From positions 52,252-116,251 of the forward strand of contig NZ_JAVAMB010000014.1 in the NCBI RefSeq assembly GCF_030730925.1: a stretch of DNA of 64,000 nucleotides, given 5' to 3'. A program made the translations under genes and the position numbers. Below are positions 1 to 8,638 of the stretch, piece by piece (position 1 is the stretch's first letter; every line of letters starts with the position of its first letter). The notes beneath the pieces are model-generated. The model made no database searches, was not told the origin of the DNA, and saw nothing but the letters and a program-made list of their open reading frames with translations. The stretch comes from Flavobacterium sp. DG2-3. GTDB taxonomy: Bacteria; Bacteroidota; Bacteroidia; Flavobacteriales; Flavobacteriaceae.

Positions 1-2
1 CG

Positions 3-353
3 AGCAAACAAGTTAGCGCTCAGAAATTTGTTTCGCAGGCGATTCAGGAAGAATACAATCAGGCAGATCGCGAATTGAAATCGCAGTTGAATTTTGCTGA
101 AGATAAAATCAGAATCACTCTAGAAAACTACGCCGAAGCGCCAATTCAGGTTGATGCAGCCAAAAGAGCGTACATTCAGAAATCGACTTTATACAAAAAC
201 GGCTTAACCGATTTGACTGATTTAACGCAGACGATGTATGTTTTAAACCGCGCCGAAATCGATCGTGATATTGTCAATAATAATGTGTGGCAGTCGTACT
301 TATTGAAAGTCGCAGCAACAGGAAATTTTGACTTATTTATAAATGAATTTTAA
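3..353 (+). CDS. TolC-like outer membrane efflux protein, C-terminal part
   Basis: An open frame runs in from the window edge without a stop and ends at 353, so this is the last 116 codons of a larger gene. The helical, Gln/Ala/Lys-rich stretch with a VDAAKRAYIQKSTLYKNGL segment fits the last coiled-coil hairpin of the OEP/TolC family, which forms the outer membrane exit duct of tripartite pumps. A TTG at 75 is only an internal codon. The RND permease gene starts 13 bases after the stop, so the two are very likely co-transcribed. The family call rests on this C-terminal piece and on the context. Confidence 0.75.
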   Translation, partial: SKQVSAQKFVSQAIQEEYNQADRELKSQLNFAEDKIRITLENYAEAPIQVDAAKRAYIQKSTLYKNGLTDLTDLTQTMYVLNRAEIDRDIVNNNVWQSYLLKVAATGNFDLFINEF

Positions 354-365
354 TTATAGAGCCAA

Positions 366-3300
366 ATGAATTTAATACGTTTTGCACTCCGCAAACCCAT
401 ATCGATCTTAGTATTGGTTGCGGGTCTATTTTTCTTCGGAATCGGTGCCATCAAAGACATTAAGGTAGATATTTTACCGAAAATGAATTTGCCGGTTATC
501 TACATCGCGCACCCATTTGGAGGTTATACGCCAGACCAGATGGAAGCTTATTTTGCCAAAAACTACGTGAACGTTTTGCCTTTTTCGAACGGTATCAAAT
601 CGGTAGAAACCAAAAATATTCAGGGGTTAATGATTATGAAATTAACCTATTACGAAGGAACCAACATGGCGCAGGCAGCTGCCGAGTTAAGTGCACTTTC
701 GAACAGGATTCAGGCGGCATTTCCTCCCGGGACACAGCCTCCGTTTATCATTCGTTTTGATGCTTCTTCATTGCCGATTGGTCAATTGGTTTTGAGTTCT
801 AAAGTTAGATCTAATAACGAATTGCAGGATTTAGCCAACGTTTATGTTCGTGCTTCGTTTACTTCTATTCCTGGTTTATTATCTCCGGCTCCCTTCGGCG
901 GAAGCCCAAGAACAATTGAGGTTAACGTAGATCCAGATTTATTGCGTTCGCATAATATGACGCCAGACCAGATTGTAGAAGCAATACGTTTGAACAACCA
1001 AACGGCTCCTTCTGGAAACGTGCGTATGGGCGACAAAAACTATATTACGCCAACGAATAATACCATTAAAGAAATTGCAGATTTTGAGCAGATTCCGTTA
1101 TTCAAAGGCGGTGTTCAAAACTTAAAACTGGGCGATGTTGCTCAGGTAAAAGACGGTGCCGATATCACAGCGGGTTATGCTTTGGTAAACGGAAAACGTT
1201 CGGTTTATATTAGTATTGCAAAAGCAGGAGATGCTTCAACTTGGGATGTGGTTCAGAAATTGAAAAAAGAACTGCCTAAAATTCAGAGCACGCTTCCTGA
1301 AGATGTAAACATTACGTACGAATTTGACCAGTCGGTTTATGTAATCAACTCGGTAAAAAGTTTGATTACAGAGGGAATTATTGGTGCGGTCTTAACAGGA
1401 TTAATGGTTTTATTATTCTTGGGAGATAGACGTGCAGCGTTAATCGTAATTATGACGATTCCGATTTCGGTAATTTCTGGAGTTTTATTCCTGAAATTAT
1501 TCGGGCAGACGATCAACTTGATGTCATTGTCAGGATTAGCGCTTGCAATTGGTATTTTGGTGGATGAAAGTACCGTAACGATCGAAAATATTCACCAGCA
1601 TCTCGACATGGGAAAACCCAAGGCACTCGCCATTTGGGATGCCTGTCAGGAAATTGCTTTGCCAAAATTATTGATCTTACTTTGTATTCTGGCGGTATTT
1701 GCTCCAGCATTTACAATGGTCGGAATTCCGGGAGCATTGTTCTTGCCTTTGGCTTTAGCAATTGGATTTTCAATGGTGATTTCGTTTTTACTTTCTCAGA
1801 CTTTTGTTCCCGTAATGGCCAACTGGATGATGAAAGCGCACACAAAACACGCACACGAACCAAATATTACCGACGACGAAGCAGAGTTTAACGCCTGCGG
1901 ATTAACTCCAGAATCTGAGCAAGATTTAATTGCACAGAAAAAGGAAATGGTCGAAAGGGAAGATTTTAACAACGACGGAAAAGTGAGTGGTTTCGAAAAA
2001 TTCAGAAACCGTTTTATGCGCACTTTAGACCGATTGTTTGTTCATAAAAAAATAACGAGTATTACGTATTTAGTTGTGGCAACTGTTCTAGCAATAGTAT
2101 TCTTGACTTTCATCGGAAAAGACGTTTTCCCGAGAACCAATTCAAGTCAGTTTCAGTTAAGAATGCGCGCCGTTGACGGAACGCGTTTGGAAAGAACTGA
2201 AGAACAAGCCAGAGTCGTATTGAAAGAATTAGAAAAAATGGTGGGCAAAGAGCATATCGGAATCACTTCTGTTTATGTGGGTCAGCACCCTTCTCTATTC
2301 TCGATTAACCCGATTTATTTGTTCATGGCGGGTTCACATGAAGCGGTTTTTCAGGTAAGTTTAAAAGATTACCATGAAGATATGGACGACTTTAAAGACG
2401 AGTTTAGAGCGCGTTTGAAAAAGGTTTTACCAGACACGAAACTTTCTTTCGAACCAATCGAATTAACGGATAAAGTGTTGAGCCAAGGTTCTCCTACTCC
2501 AATCGAAATTCGAGTGGCAGGAAAAGACAAAAAACGAAACGAATTGTACGCGACTCAAATTGTAGACAAACTAAAAGCGATTTCATATTTCAGAGACGTA
2601 CAAATTGGACAGCCAATTCATTATCCAGCAATGAATATTGATATTGACAGAACTCGTGCTGCCGAATTAGGCGTTGATATGAACGACATTTCACGTTCGT
2701 TGGTAGCATCGACTTCTTCTTCTCGTTACACCGAAAAAAACAACTGGGTTGACGAAAGAGCAGGATTATCATACGCGGTACAAGTTCAGGTTCCGTTGAA
2801 TAAAATGAAAAGCAAAACCGATATCGGAGAAATTCCGGTTTTAAAGAACTCGCTTCGTCCTGTTTTAAGCGACGTTGCCAAAATTACACCAGGCTTTGTA
2901 AGCGGTGAAAACGACAATTTAGGAGCCATGCCATACATTACCGTTACGGCCAACATCTACCAAACCGATTTAGGTACGGCATCAAAAGATGTGTCGTCAA
3001 CAATTAGTTCATTGGGCGAATTGCCTCGTGGTTTGTTTATTACGCCAATTGGACTAAGTACTGTATTGACCGAAACATTAAGTAGTTTACAAACAGGATT
3101 ATTGGTTGCCGTTTTTGTAATCTTCTTAATGTTGGCTGCTAATTTCCAATCGTTCAAAGTTTCGCTAGTAATCTTAACGACAGTTCCTGCGGTAGTTTTA
3201 GGTTCCTTATTAATGCTGACACTTACAGGCTCTACACTGAATTTACAATCGTATATGGGAATCATTATGTCGGTCGGAGTTTCTATTGCCAATGCCGTTC

Positions 3301-3653
3301 TTTTGGTCACGAATGCCGAGCAATTGCGCAAAATAAACGGAAATGCCCTAGAATCGGCTCGTGAAGCGGCGGCGTTGCGTCTTCGTCCAATTATCATGAC
3401 TTCTGTGGCGATGATTGCGGGTATGTTGCCAATGGCGATCGGACACGGCGAAGGAGGCGATCAGGTTTCTCCGTTAGGAAGAGCAGTAATAGGCGGATTA
3501 TTATTTTCTACATTTGCCGTATTATTAATCCTTCCGCAGATTTTTGCGTGGGCACAAGAAAAAACATCGACACAATCTGTTTCTTTAGATCCTGAAGATC
3601 CAGAAAGCATCCATTATATTTCATCAATAAGTAAGTCGAAAGTTGGAAAGTAA
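366..3653 (+). CDS. RND efflux permease with an EF-hand-like loop
   Basis: This 1095-residue inner-membrane pump has the full RND layout: TM1 near residue 10, a large periplasmic loop, TM2-TM6 at about 330-490, a cytoplasmic linker, TM7 near 560, a second periplasmic loop and TM8-TM12. It should drive proton-coupled export with the adaptor at 3863 and the TolC-like protein upstream. In TM4 the usual Asp-Asp pair reads D400-E401, and the TM10 Lys of AcrB appears to be Ala (IANAVLL near 975). The linker holds DFNNDGKVSGFE (533-544), a canonical EF-hand calcium loop. The family is secure. The substrate is unknown, and the changed relay residues suggest a clade apart from classical HAE1 pumps. 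Confidence 0.92.
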   Translation: MNLIRFALRKPISILVLVAGLFFFGIGAIKDIKVDILPKMNLPVIYIAHPFGGYTPDQMEAYFAKNYVNVLPFSNGIKSVETKNIQGLMIMKLTYYEGTNMAQAAAELSALSNRIQAAFPPGTQPPFIIRFDASSLPIGQLVLSSKVRSNNELQDLANVYVRASFTSIPGLLSPAPFGGSPRTIEVNVDPDLLRSHNMTPDQIVEAIRLNNQTAPSGNVRMGDKNYITPTNNTIKEIADFEQIPLFKGGVQNLKLGDVAQVKDGADITAGYALVNGKRSVYISIAKAGDASTWDVVQKLKKELPKIQSTLPEDVNITYEFDQSVYVINSVKSLITEGIIGAVLTGLMVLLFLGDRRAALIVIMTIPISVISGVLFLKLFGQTINLMSLSGLALAIGILVDESTVTIENIHQHLDMGKPKALAIWDACQEIALPKLLILLCILAVFAPAFTMVGIPGALFLPLALAIGFSMVISFLLSQTFVPVMANWMMKAHTKHAHEPNITDDEAEFNACGLTPESEQDLIAQKKEMVEREDFNNDGKVSGFEKFRNRFMRTLDRLFVHKKITSITYLVVATVLAIVFLTFIGKDVFPRTNSSQFQLRMRAVDGTRLERTEEQARVVLKELEKMVGKEHIGITSVYVGQHPSLFSINPIYLFMAGSHEAVFQVSLKDYHEDMDDFKDEFRARLKKVLPDTKLSFEPIELTDKVLSQGSPTPIEIRVAGKDKKRNELYATQIVDKLKAISYFRDVQIGQPIHYPAMNIDIDRTRAAELGVDMNDISRSLVASTSSSRYTEKNNWVDERAGLSYAVQVQVPLNKMKSKTDIGEIPVLKNSLRPVLSDVAKITPGFVSGENDNLGAMPYITVTANIYQTDLGTASKDVSSTISSLGELPRGLFITPIGLSTVLTETLSSLQTGLLVAVFVIFLMLAANFQSFKVSLVILTTVPAVVLGSLLMLTLTGSTLNLQSYMGIIMSVGVSIANAVLLVTNAEQLRKINGNALESAREAAALRLRPIIMTSVAMIAGMLPMAIGHGEGGDQVSPLGRAVIGGLLFSTFAVLLILPQIFAWAQEKTSTQSVSLDPEDPESIHYISSISKSKVGK

Positions 3654-3673
3654 CCTGTTGAGTATATTTTTTT

Positions 3674-3815
3674 AAACACGTAGAAACATAGATTTGAGTT
3701 TTAAATAAAAAGAGGTAAAAGAAAAAACTAGTTTTCACACATAGCCAAACTATGTGCACTTAGATTAGTGAAACGCCTTCTATACGCAAAGAAAAACTAT
3801 GTTTCTATGTGTTAA
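3674..3815 (+). repeat. Palindromic intergenic repeat, family 1, copy A
   Basis: The ends form an inverted repeat: AACACGTAGAAACATAG at the left matches CTATGTTTCTATGTGTT at the right (one mismatch). Inside lies a second palindrome, CACATAGccaaaCTATGTG, and a GTGAAACGCC block. Related copies lie at 23014, 60337, 62190 and 63675. The element is about 140 bp and has no ORF, so it resembles a non-autonomous MITE-like or REP-like repeat. It sits between the permease and adaptor genes of an efflux operon. Confidence 0.8.
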
Positions 3816-3862
3816 AAATTACACGAACAGATTAAAACATATTCATTATATAAAACCAAAAA

Positions 3863-4951
3863 ATGAAAAGTAACATTATAAAATCATCTGCATTATTATT
3901 TACGGCATTAGTTGTATTAAGCGGTTGCGAAAAGAAAAAAGAAGAAACTGCGAAACCAGAAATCGAACCTAAAGTTGAAACTTTCCTTTTAGCGAAAGAA
4001 AAACTGACTACAGAATTGCGTTTGCCAGCCGAATTAACAGGTTTTCAACAAGTTGATTTGTATGCCAAAGTGAGCAGTTTCGTAAAAACTTTAAAAGTAG
4101 ATATTGGTACTAAAGTAAAAAAAGGACAGCTTTTGATTGTTCTAGAAGCACCAGAAATCAGTTCGCAATTGGCGGCTGCCGAATCGAGATTAAAATCGAT
4201 GGAAGCGATTTATGCAACCAGCAAAAGCACGTACAACCGTTTGTACGAAACAAGCAAGGTTGAAGGAACAATTTCTAAAAACGATTTAGAAATGGCAAGC
4301 GGTAAAAAGAATTCTGATTACGCACAATATCAAGCAGCAATTGCAGCACACAAAGAAATCTCGATTATGAGAGGTTATCTTGAAATTCGTGCGCCATTTG
4401 ACGGTGTTGTAGCCGCAAGAAATGTCAATTTAGGAACATTTGTTGGGCCAGCAGGAAAAGGCTCAGATTTGCCTTTATTGACGATTCAGGAGCAGAGTAA
4501 ATTGCGTTTGGCGGTTTCGGTTCCGGAATTGTACACAGGATATCTGCATCCGGGCGACGAAATGAGTTTTAATGTAAAATCGTTACCCGATACTTTTACG
4601 GCAAAAATTACCAGAATGTCTGGCGCTTTAGATTTAAAACTACGTTCTGAAAGAGTCGAAATGGATGTTCACAACACCAAAGGAAATTTACTGCCAGGAA
4701 TGGTTGCCGAAGTTTTGTTACCGCTTAACGCGAAAGACAGCACATACGTAATTCCAAAAACGGCTTTAGTAAGTTCTGCAGAAGGGCTGTATGTGGTAAA
4801 AGTAGTAAACCACAAAGCAACCAGAATTGACGTTAAAAAAGGAAGAGAAATCGATGATAAAGTAGAAATATTTGGCGATTTAACTCCAAATGATAAATTG
4901 GTAAAAATTGCCAGCGAAGAAACTAAAGAAGGCGACACCATAAACGAATAA
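3863..4951 (+). CDS. RND efflux periplasmic adaptor (HlyD/AcrA family) lipoprotein
   Basis: This 362-residue membrane fusion protein would link the inner-membrane pump to the TolC-like duct. It starts with a lipoprotein signal (LVVLSGC, Cys22). A first biotinyl-lipoyl half follows (VKTLKVDIGTKVKKGQLL), then a helical hairpin at about 95-150, the second lipoyl half (EIRAPFDGVVAARNVNLGTF) and beta-barrel and membrane-proximal domains. It is separated from the permease by 209 bases holding repeat copy A. The gene order TolC-permease-adaptor is unusual compared with the adaptor-first order of the second efflux locus in this window. Confidence 0.92.
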   Translation: MKSNIIKSSALLFTALVVLSGCEKKKEETAKPEIEPKVETFLLAKEKLTTELRLPAELTGFQQVDLYAKVSSFVKTLKVDIGTKVKKGQLLIVLEAPEISSQLAAAESRLKSMEAIYATSKSTYNRLYETSKVEGTISKNDLEMASGKKNSDYAQYQAAIAAHKEISIMRGYLEIRAPFDGVVAARNVNLGTFVGPAGKGSDLPLLTIQEQSKLRLAVSVPELYTGYLHPGDEMSFNVKSLPDTFTAKITRMSGALDLKLRSERVEMDVHNTKGNLLPGMVAEVLLPLNAKDSTYVIPKTALVSSAEGLYVVKVVNHKATRIDVKKGREIDDKVEIFGDLTPNDKLVKIASEETKEGDTINE

Positions 4952-5029
4952 CCTGCGTTTAGCCTTTTTAGTAGATTACCATTAACTGTACGCATTCGTT
5001 AGAATGCAAATCTAAAAATTTGCCTAAGG

Positions 5030-5064
5030 ACAGTTCCTCTTTTTTGGAGGGACTGTTTTTTTTT
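5030..5064 (+). terminator. Rho-independent terminator after the first efflux locus
   Basis: ACAGTTCCTC and GAGGGACTGT form a 10-bp stem (one G-U pair) around a T-rich loop, followed by a run of eight T. It closes the efflux transcription unit and marks the start of the AT-rich accessory zone. Two smaller hairpins (GCATTCgttaGAATGC at 4992 and GCAAATctaaaaATTTGC at 5005) lie just before it. Confidence 0.8.
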
Positions 5065-5127
5065 GTTTTTAAATTAAGAATAAAAAATCAGGTAAAATTA
5101 CTTATAAAGGCTACATCCAAAAATTAA

Positions 5128-5135
5128 TATATTTG
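5128..5135 (+). promoter_or_regulatory. Candidate -7 promoter element for the 5179-7684 cassette
   Basis: TATATTTG matches the Bacteroidota -7 consensus TAnnTTTG and lies 43 bases before the first ATG of the cassette. No clear TTG -33 element stands at the usual distance, so this is moderate evidence only. Confidence 0.45.
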
Positions 5136-5178
5136 GGAAAATATACATGAAATTTTAATTTTCATAGATACTATTATT

Positions 5179-5736
5179 ATGTCTTTAAAAAATCTAATTA
5201 AAAATCAAACTATAATAATTGATGATCACAAGCGTGGAACTGGAGAAATTAAAAATTTTGACAATCCTGAAAATGATGTTCATATAGATAAAGAAACTAA
5301 TTTCCTTGTTGATGGAAAAAGGCAAAAGGTGAAAATTAGAATTCCAATTAATTCTGATAACCCAATTAAAATTGAAAGTAAGAGGCAAAGAATTCCAATC
5401 CCTAGAATTCTTGATAAAGAAATTAGATCAGCTTTCGAAAATCAAAAAATTAGAGATGCTTTTATAAGTGATGTTCTAAAAACTCTTGAAAACTATGAGA
5501 CCGCATTAAATTCAGAAGAACAAGCTATTGTAATACTGAAAAGATTATCAAAACACTTCGATTTAAAATGGGATATTCGGACAATTAAAGAATACTCTGA
5601 AAACGCTTTATCACTATATACACAATTTTATAAAGATGACCAAAATAAAAAGTTTTTTATAAAATTAGAAGAAGATAAAATAACTATTGGAGAAAACAAT
5701 GGCTATGCTAAAGCACAAAAAAAATACAATACATAA
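5179..5736 (+). CDS. Hypothetical protein, first gene of accessory cassette
   Basis: I do not recognise this 185-residue protein. It has no signal peptide or membrane segment. The first 80 residues are beta-rich and charged (NFLVDGKRQKVKIRIPINSD), and the rest is predicted helical and acidic or lysine-rich. It uses an AT-rich codon set like the next three genes and unlike the efflux genes upstream. The next gene starts 23 bases downstream on the same strand, and all four genes through 7684 appear to form one transcription unit behind the TATATTTG element. A partner or immunity role in the nuclease cassette is only a guess from position. Confidence 0.7.
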   Translation: MSLKNLIKNQTIIIDDHKRGTGEIKNFDNPENDVHIDKETNFLVDGKRQKVKIRIPINSDNPIKIESKRQRIPIPRILDKEIRSAFENQKIRDAFISDVLKTLENYETALNSEEQAIVILKRLSKHFDLKWDIRTIKEYSENALSLYTQFYKDDQNKKFFIKLEEDKITIGENNGYAKAQKKYNT

Positions 5737-5759
5737 TTTTATAATTAAATTACCAAATA

Positions 5760-6482
5760 ATGAAAATTAAAGCAGCATGCATGAAATGTACTTTTGAAGA
5801 TGGACGAGAAAGCGAACCCACAAGTCTTCAAATAACTGATAATAATTTGTATATTTTTGAATGCCCTTATGGACACAAAAATGCTTTGTATCAGCAAGAA
5901 CAAAAATTCGAATTATTATTCGAATCATCAGTTTATGCAATACGTGATGGGTATCTAAGGGAGGCTGTTTCTTCAATTGCAGCAAGCCTAGAAAGATTTT
6001 ATGAATTTTTTATAAAACTTATTTCCATCAAAAATGAAATAGATGAAACTGTTTTAAATAAAACATGGAATTTGCTTTCAAAACAATCTGAAAGACAACT
6101 TGGTGCTTTTATTTTTTTATATTGCCTAGAATTTGGAAAGCCTCCTACATTACTATCAAGTAATCAAATTGAATTTAGAAATAATATTATTCATAAAGGT
6201 TATTTCCCAACTTACGAAAAAACAGTAGAATTTGGACAAAAAGTACTAGATTTTATAGTTGAAATTTTAAGTATATTAAAATCCAAATATCCCAAACACA
6301 TATCTAATCTTATTACGCAACATAATATTAAACTTCATTTTGAAGCAATTAAAATAACTGATCAGCCAATAGGATTGTCTAGTTCTACTATTATAGGATT
6401 AAATAGAGATTATGATAATAATAAACCAATAATATTAGAAGAATATCTAAATTATAAAAAAAACAAGTTAAATAGTATTTAA
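5760..6482 (+). CDS. Zinc-ribbon plus HEPN-like protein (candidate RNase)
   Basis: This is a 240-residue protein. Its N-terminus has a metal-site pattern, C7-x2-C10 with C35-x3-H39, so a small zinc ribbon is likely. The middle is all helical and contains RNNIIH at 140-145, preceded by EF and followed by KG. That fits the R-x4-6-H catalytic motif of HEPN domains, many of which are RNA-cutting toxins or defence effectors. The segment AVSSIAASLERFYEFFIKL at 69-87 resembles the first HEPN helices. The motif is visible; RNase activity is inferred. It is the second of four same-strand genes, next to a PD-(D/E)XK-like protein, which supports a defence or toxin setting. Confidence 0.72.
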   Translation: MKIKAACMKCTFEDGRESEPTSLQITDNNLYIFECPYGHKNALYQQEQKFELLFESSVYAIRDGYLREAVSSIAASLERFYEFFIKLISIKNEIDETVLNKTWNLLSKQSERQLGAFIFLYCLEFGKPPTLLSSNQIEFRNNIIHKGYFPTYEKTVEFGQKVLDFIVEILSILKSKYPKHISNLITQHNIKLHFEAIKITDQPIGLSSSTIIGLNRDYDNNKPIILEEYLNYKKNKLNSI

Positions 6483-6543
6483 AAATTGTAAACTATTATA
6501 AAAAACCCAGCTGTAGACCCAGAATTTTAAACAAAAATCTCAA

Positions 6544-7005
6544 ATGGAAGAATCGATTTTTAAAGATGCCCCAAAATTTATATCTCAAAGATTTGCTGCG
6601 ATTAATAGTTATGTTTGGAATATTTTTTTTCCAGGAAGTACTTTAAATAAACATCTCCGAAAACTAGAAACTCAAAAACAGAGAGATGAAGAATTAAAAA
6701 GATTAAAGAGTATAATTAACGAAGCTTCTATTGCGGTGCTAATTTTTTTCTTGAAAAAATTCTTTAATGAAGGTACCGAGGCTGCTATTAAGGCAGTTGA
6801 TACTTTTTCTGAATTCGGCGTTGAAGGGTTTCAAATTGGAAATAAATATTTTTCAGATAGAAATGAAAACGTTTTAGCAGGACAAAAGTTAGCTGAAGCT
6901 TTAATGGAAACTATTGAAGACGAAGATTTAATAGTCTTAATTAATGATTCTAAATATGCAAATCAAATCATAGATCGTTACAGTAAATTTATAACCCAGA
7001 AATAG
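6544..7005 (+). CDS. Hypothetical helical protein, third gene of accessory cassette
   Basis: I do not recognise this 153-residue protein. It is almost wholly helical. A charged coil (LRKLETQKQRDEELKRLKSI) is followed by a hydrophobic patch, ASIAVLIFFLKKFF, which is long enough for membrane contact but is interrupted by lysines. The rest is amphipathic (ENVLAGQKLAEALMETIEDE). Its stop codon is one base from the start of the nuclease-like gene (TAG-a-ATG), so the two products are probably made together and may interact. It could be an adaptor, an immunity protein or a membrane effector; the sequence does not decide between these. Confidence 0.7.
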   Translation: MEESIFKDAPKFISQRFAAINSYVWNIFFPGSTLNKHLRKLETQKQRDEELKRLKSIINEASIAVLIFFLKKFFNEGTEAAIKAVDTFSEFGVEGFQIGNKYFSDRNENVLAGQKLAEALMETIEDEDLIVLINDSKYANQIIDRYSKFITQK

Positions 7006-7006
7006 A

Positions 7007-7684
7007 ATGGCAGAGTATCTTTTTGATCAAAAAAAAACAAAAACTGACTTGCGTGATTTTTTTAAAAACGAAAAAGCTAAAATAAATGACTTTGGTAGCG
7101 CTGTAAACCAAACCTTTGAAGCTTACGTCTTTGCAAAGGCAATTGAACATTATAATTCGCTTGGCTTCACAATAAAGATTGTTAATCCAAAAGTAGATGG
7201 TAAATCTGTTTTCAAATTAAAGTTTTCAACACGTGGAGCACCTGCAAAATATTCTTATGCATTAATTTCACATGAAGATTTCCAATTTCAAATTCGACAC
7301 CAATTAAGAATATCAACAAAATCTGATGCAAGCAATTTATATCACAGCGCTAATATCTGTTGTGATATATCAATTATAGAAGATAATGATCTTAGTTTAT
7401 ATTCCACAGATCAACCATTGCCAAATGACCAACTAATAAGTTTTGGAGAGGTAAAACACATGTCAGCTTTTGCAGAATTAGTCGCTAGTTTTGTTGGTCT
7501 TGTTCATGAATTACAACCGTCTAGACTCCGTAAAATTAGAAAAGGAAAAAATACGAATTTTCATTTGGCTCCATTCTTGTATGTCAGTGGTTATCTTAAT
7601 CCAACGGCTAAAGGTATATTTCAAAGTATCCAAAAAAGAAAATATGACCTCGATATTTATTCATATGACAATCCTATGAAATAA
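7007..7684 (+). CDS. PD-(D/E)XK nuclease-like protein
   Basis: This 225-residue protein carries the pattern of a restriction-endonuclease fold: Glu38 in an N-terminal helix (QTFEAYVFAKAIEHY), Asp120 at the end of a hydrophobic strand (NICCDISII), and E148-V-K150 in the next strand (LISFGEVKHM), followed by a helix (FAELVASFVGLVHEL). This is the D-xn-ExK active-site layout of the family. The motif assignment is mine and no profile search was done. It is the last gene of the 5179 cassette and starts one base after the previous stop. Cleavage of foreign nucleic acid is the simplest reading. A non-restriction role such as repair is also possible. Confidence 0.7.
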   Translation: MAEYLFDQKKTKTDLRDFFKNEKAKINDFGSAVNQTFEAYVFAKAIEHYNSLGFTIKIVNPKVDGKSVFKLKFSTRGAPAKYSYALISHEDFQFQIRHQLRISTKSDASNLYHSANICCDISIIEDNDLSLYSTDQPLPNDQLISFGEVKHMSAFAELVASFVGLVHELQPSRLRKIRKGKNTNFHLAPFLYVSGYLNPTAKGIFQSIQKRKYDLDIYSYDNPMK

Positions 7685-7754
7685 TTCCCATTCTGCTCTA
7701 AGAAGTATTCTCTGAAGTTGCAAACGTTCAGTATCGAAATGTAATCAATAGAAT

Positions 7755-7960
7755 TAACAAAAAACCTCGATTCCTAAAAAAATCGAGGTTTTTCCATTTT
7801 AGAAACCTTAATCCTCACTCAAATAAGGATTCAAAATCTCCGCCAATTCATTGAGCCAAAAATAATTGTCTTCAAAATTTGCTAGTCCGATTTGTAGGGT
7901 TTCGTGTTGTCGAGTTACGCCGACAGCCAAAATGCAGTTTACTTGTCTTAATATTTTAGT
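7755..7960 (+). repeat. Direct repeat R1: copy of terminator plus 3' end of the 8639 gene
   Basis: About 200 bases closely match 8586-8790: the AACCTCGATT hairpin and then the whole 3' part of the small minus-strand gene. The match stops after AATATTTTAG. A shorter copy, R3, lies at 12305-12426. All three are in the same orientation. Confidence 0.85.
7761..7793 (+). terminator. Terminator after the nuclease cassette (R1 hairpin)
   Basis: AACCTCGATT and AATCGAGGTT form a perfect 10-bp stem with A-runs before and T-runs after, so it can work in both directions. The same hairpin recurs at 8594 and 12307. Confidence 0.8.
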
Positions 7961-7969
7961 ATTTAACAT
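7808..7969 (-). pseudogene. N-terminally truncated paralogue of the 77-residue gene at 8639
   Basis: Reading from CAT at 7967-7969, the frame gives 53 residues that follow the 8639 product from KILRQVNCILA to the C-terminus with scattered changes (ends NPYLSED). The first 27 residues of the full protein are missing and replaced by MLNT. The frame is still open, so a short product is possible, but loss of the N-terminal third suggests a remnant. It is shorter than 60 codons and would be missed by a length filter. Confidence 0.65.
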
Positions 7970-8050
7970 GAATAATCAAATAGCAATTATATCATCTATT
8001 ATTCCTAGCTTTGAACGCTATAATAAATAAGCTTAACCTTTAATTCTAAA

Positions 8051-8578
8051 ATGCATAAAAAAATACTATTTGTTTCTTTTTTCATGTTGCTACTAGCTTC
8101 TTGCAATAGTGATGAAAATCCAGCTCCTAAACCTTTAACTTTTGAACCAGAATTGCTACTAAGAGGCTGGACATATGATGCCATATTATGGGATGGAACA
8201 CTTTATGCTTACGATCATAATCCAAATTGTTATCGTGATTTTTTTAGATTTAGAAATAATAATGAACAAGTCTATCAATTTGAAGAAACCACTTTTCTTA
8301 ATACCATTTGTAGCAGTAGTCAAACTGTCTTGACTTGGGAACCAGTTGGTAATCATATTAATTTTTACTTCGGAGCAGGCAACAAGGTTGATACGTATGA
8401 AATAATCTCATTAACTACTGAACTTTTGACTTACGCTATAGATCGAGATATTGATAAAGATGGCAAAAATGATCATTTAATCATTACTGCAATACCATAC
8501 GATCCTTACAGTTCTTATGGACCTAAGACTAAAAAAAATATACAGCTCAAAGTGTTTCCTACAAAATTAAAATTTTAG
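8051..8578 (+). CDS. Hypothetical lipoprotein
   Basis: This 175-residue protein has a clear lipoprotein signal (MLLLASC, Cys18) and then a beta-rich domain with many aromatic residues (LRGWTYDAILWDGTLYAYD). The residue mix resembles lipocalin-like Bacteroidota lipoproteins that begin with a short W-rich strand, but I cannot name a family. It stands alone between the repeats R1 and R2, each of which carries a terminator, so it looks like an independent cassette. No strong promoter is visible. Codon use is AT-rich like the rest of this zone. Confidence 0.75.
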   Translation: MHKKILFVSFFMLLLASCNSDENPAPKPLTFEPELLLRGWTYDAILWDGTLYAYDHNPNCYRDFFRFRNNNEQVYQFEETTFLNTICSSSQTVLTWEPVGNHINFYFGAGNKVDTYEIISLTTELLTYAIDRDIDKDGKNDHLIITAIPYDPYSSYGPKTKKNIQLKVFPTKLKF

Positions 8579-8593
8579 CATTGCAACTTAATT

Positions 8594-8624
8594 AACCTCG
8601 ACCTTAAAAAAATCGAGGTTTTTT
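8594..8624 (+). terminator. Terminator between the lipoprotein and the 77-residue gene (R2 hairpin)
   Basis: AACCTCGA and TCGAGGTT form an 8-bp stem with an A-rich loop, followed by TTTT. It lies between two convergent genes and can serve both. Confidence 0.75.
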
Positions 8625-8638
8625 CCATTTCATAAACC

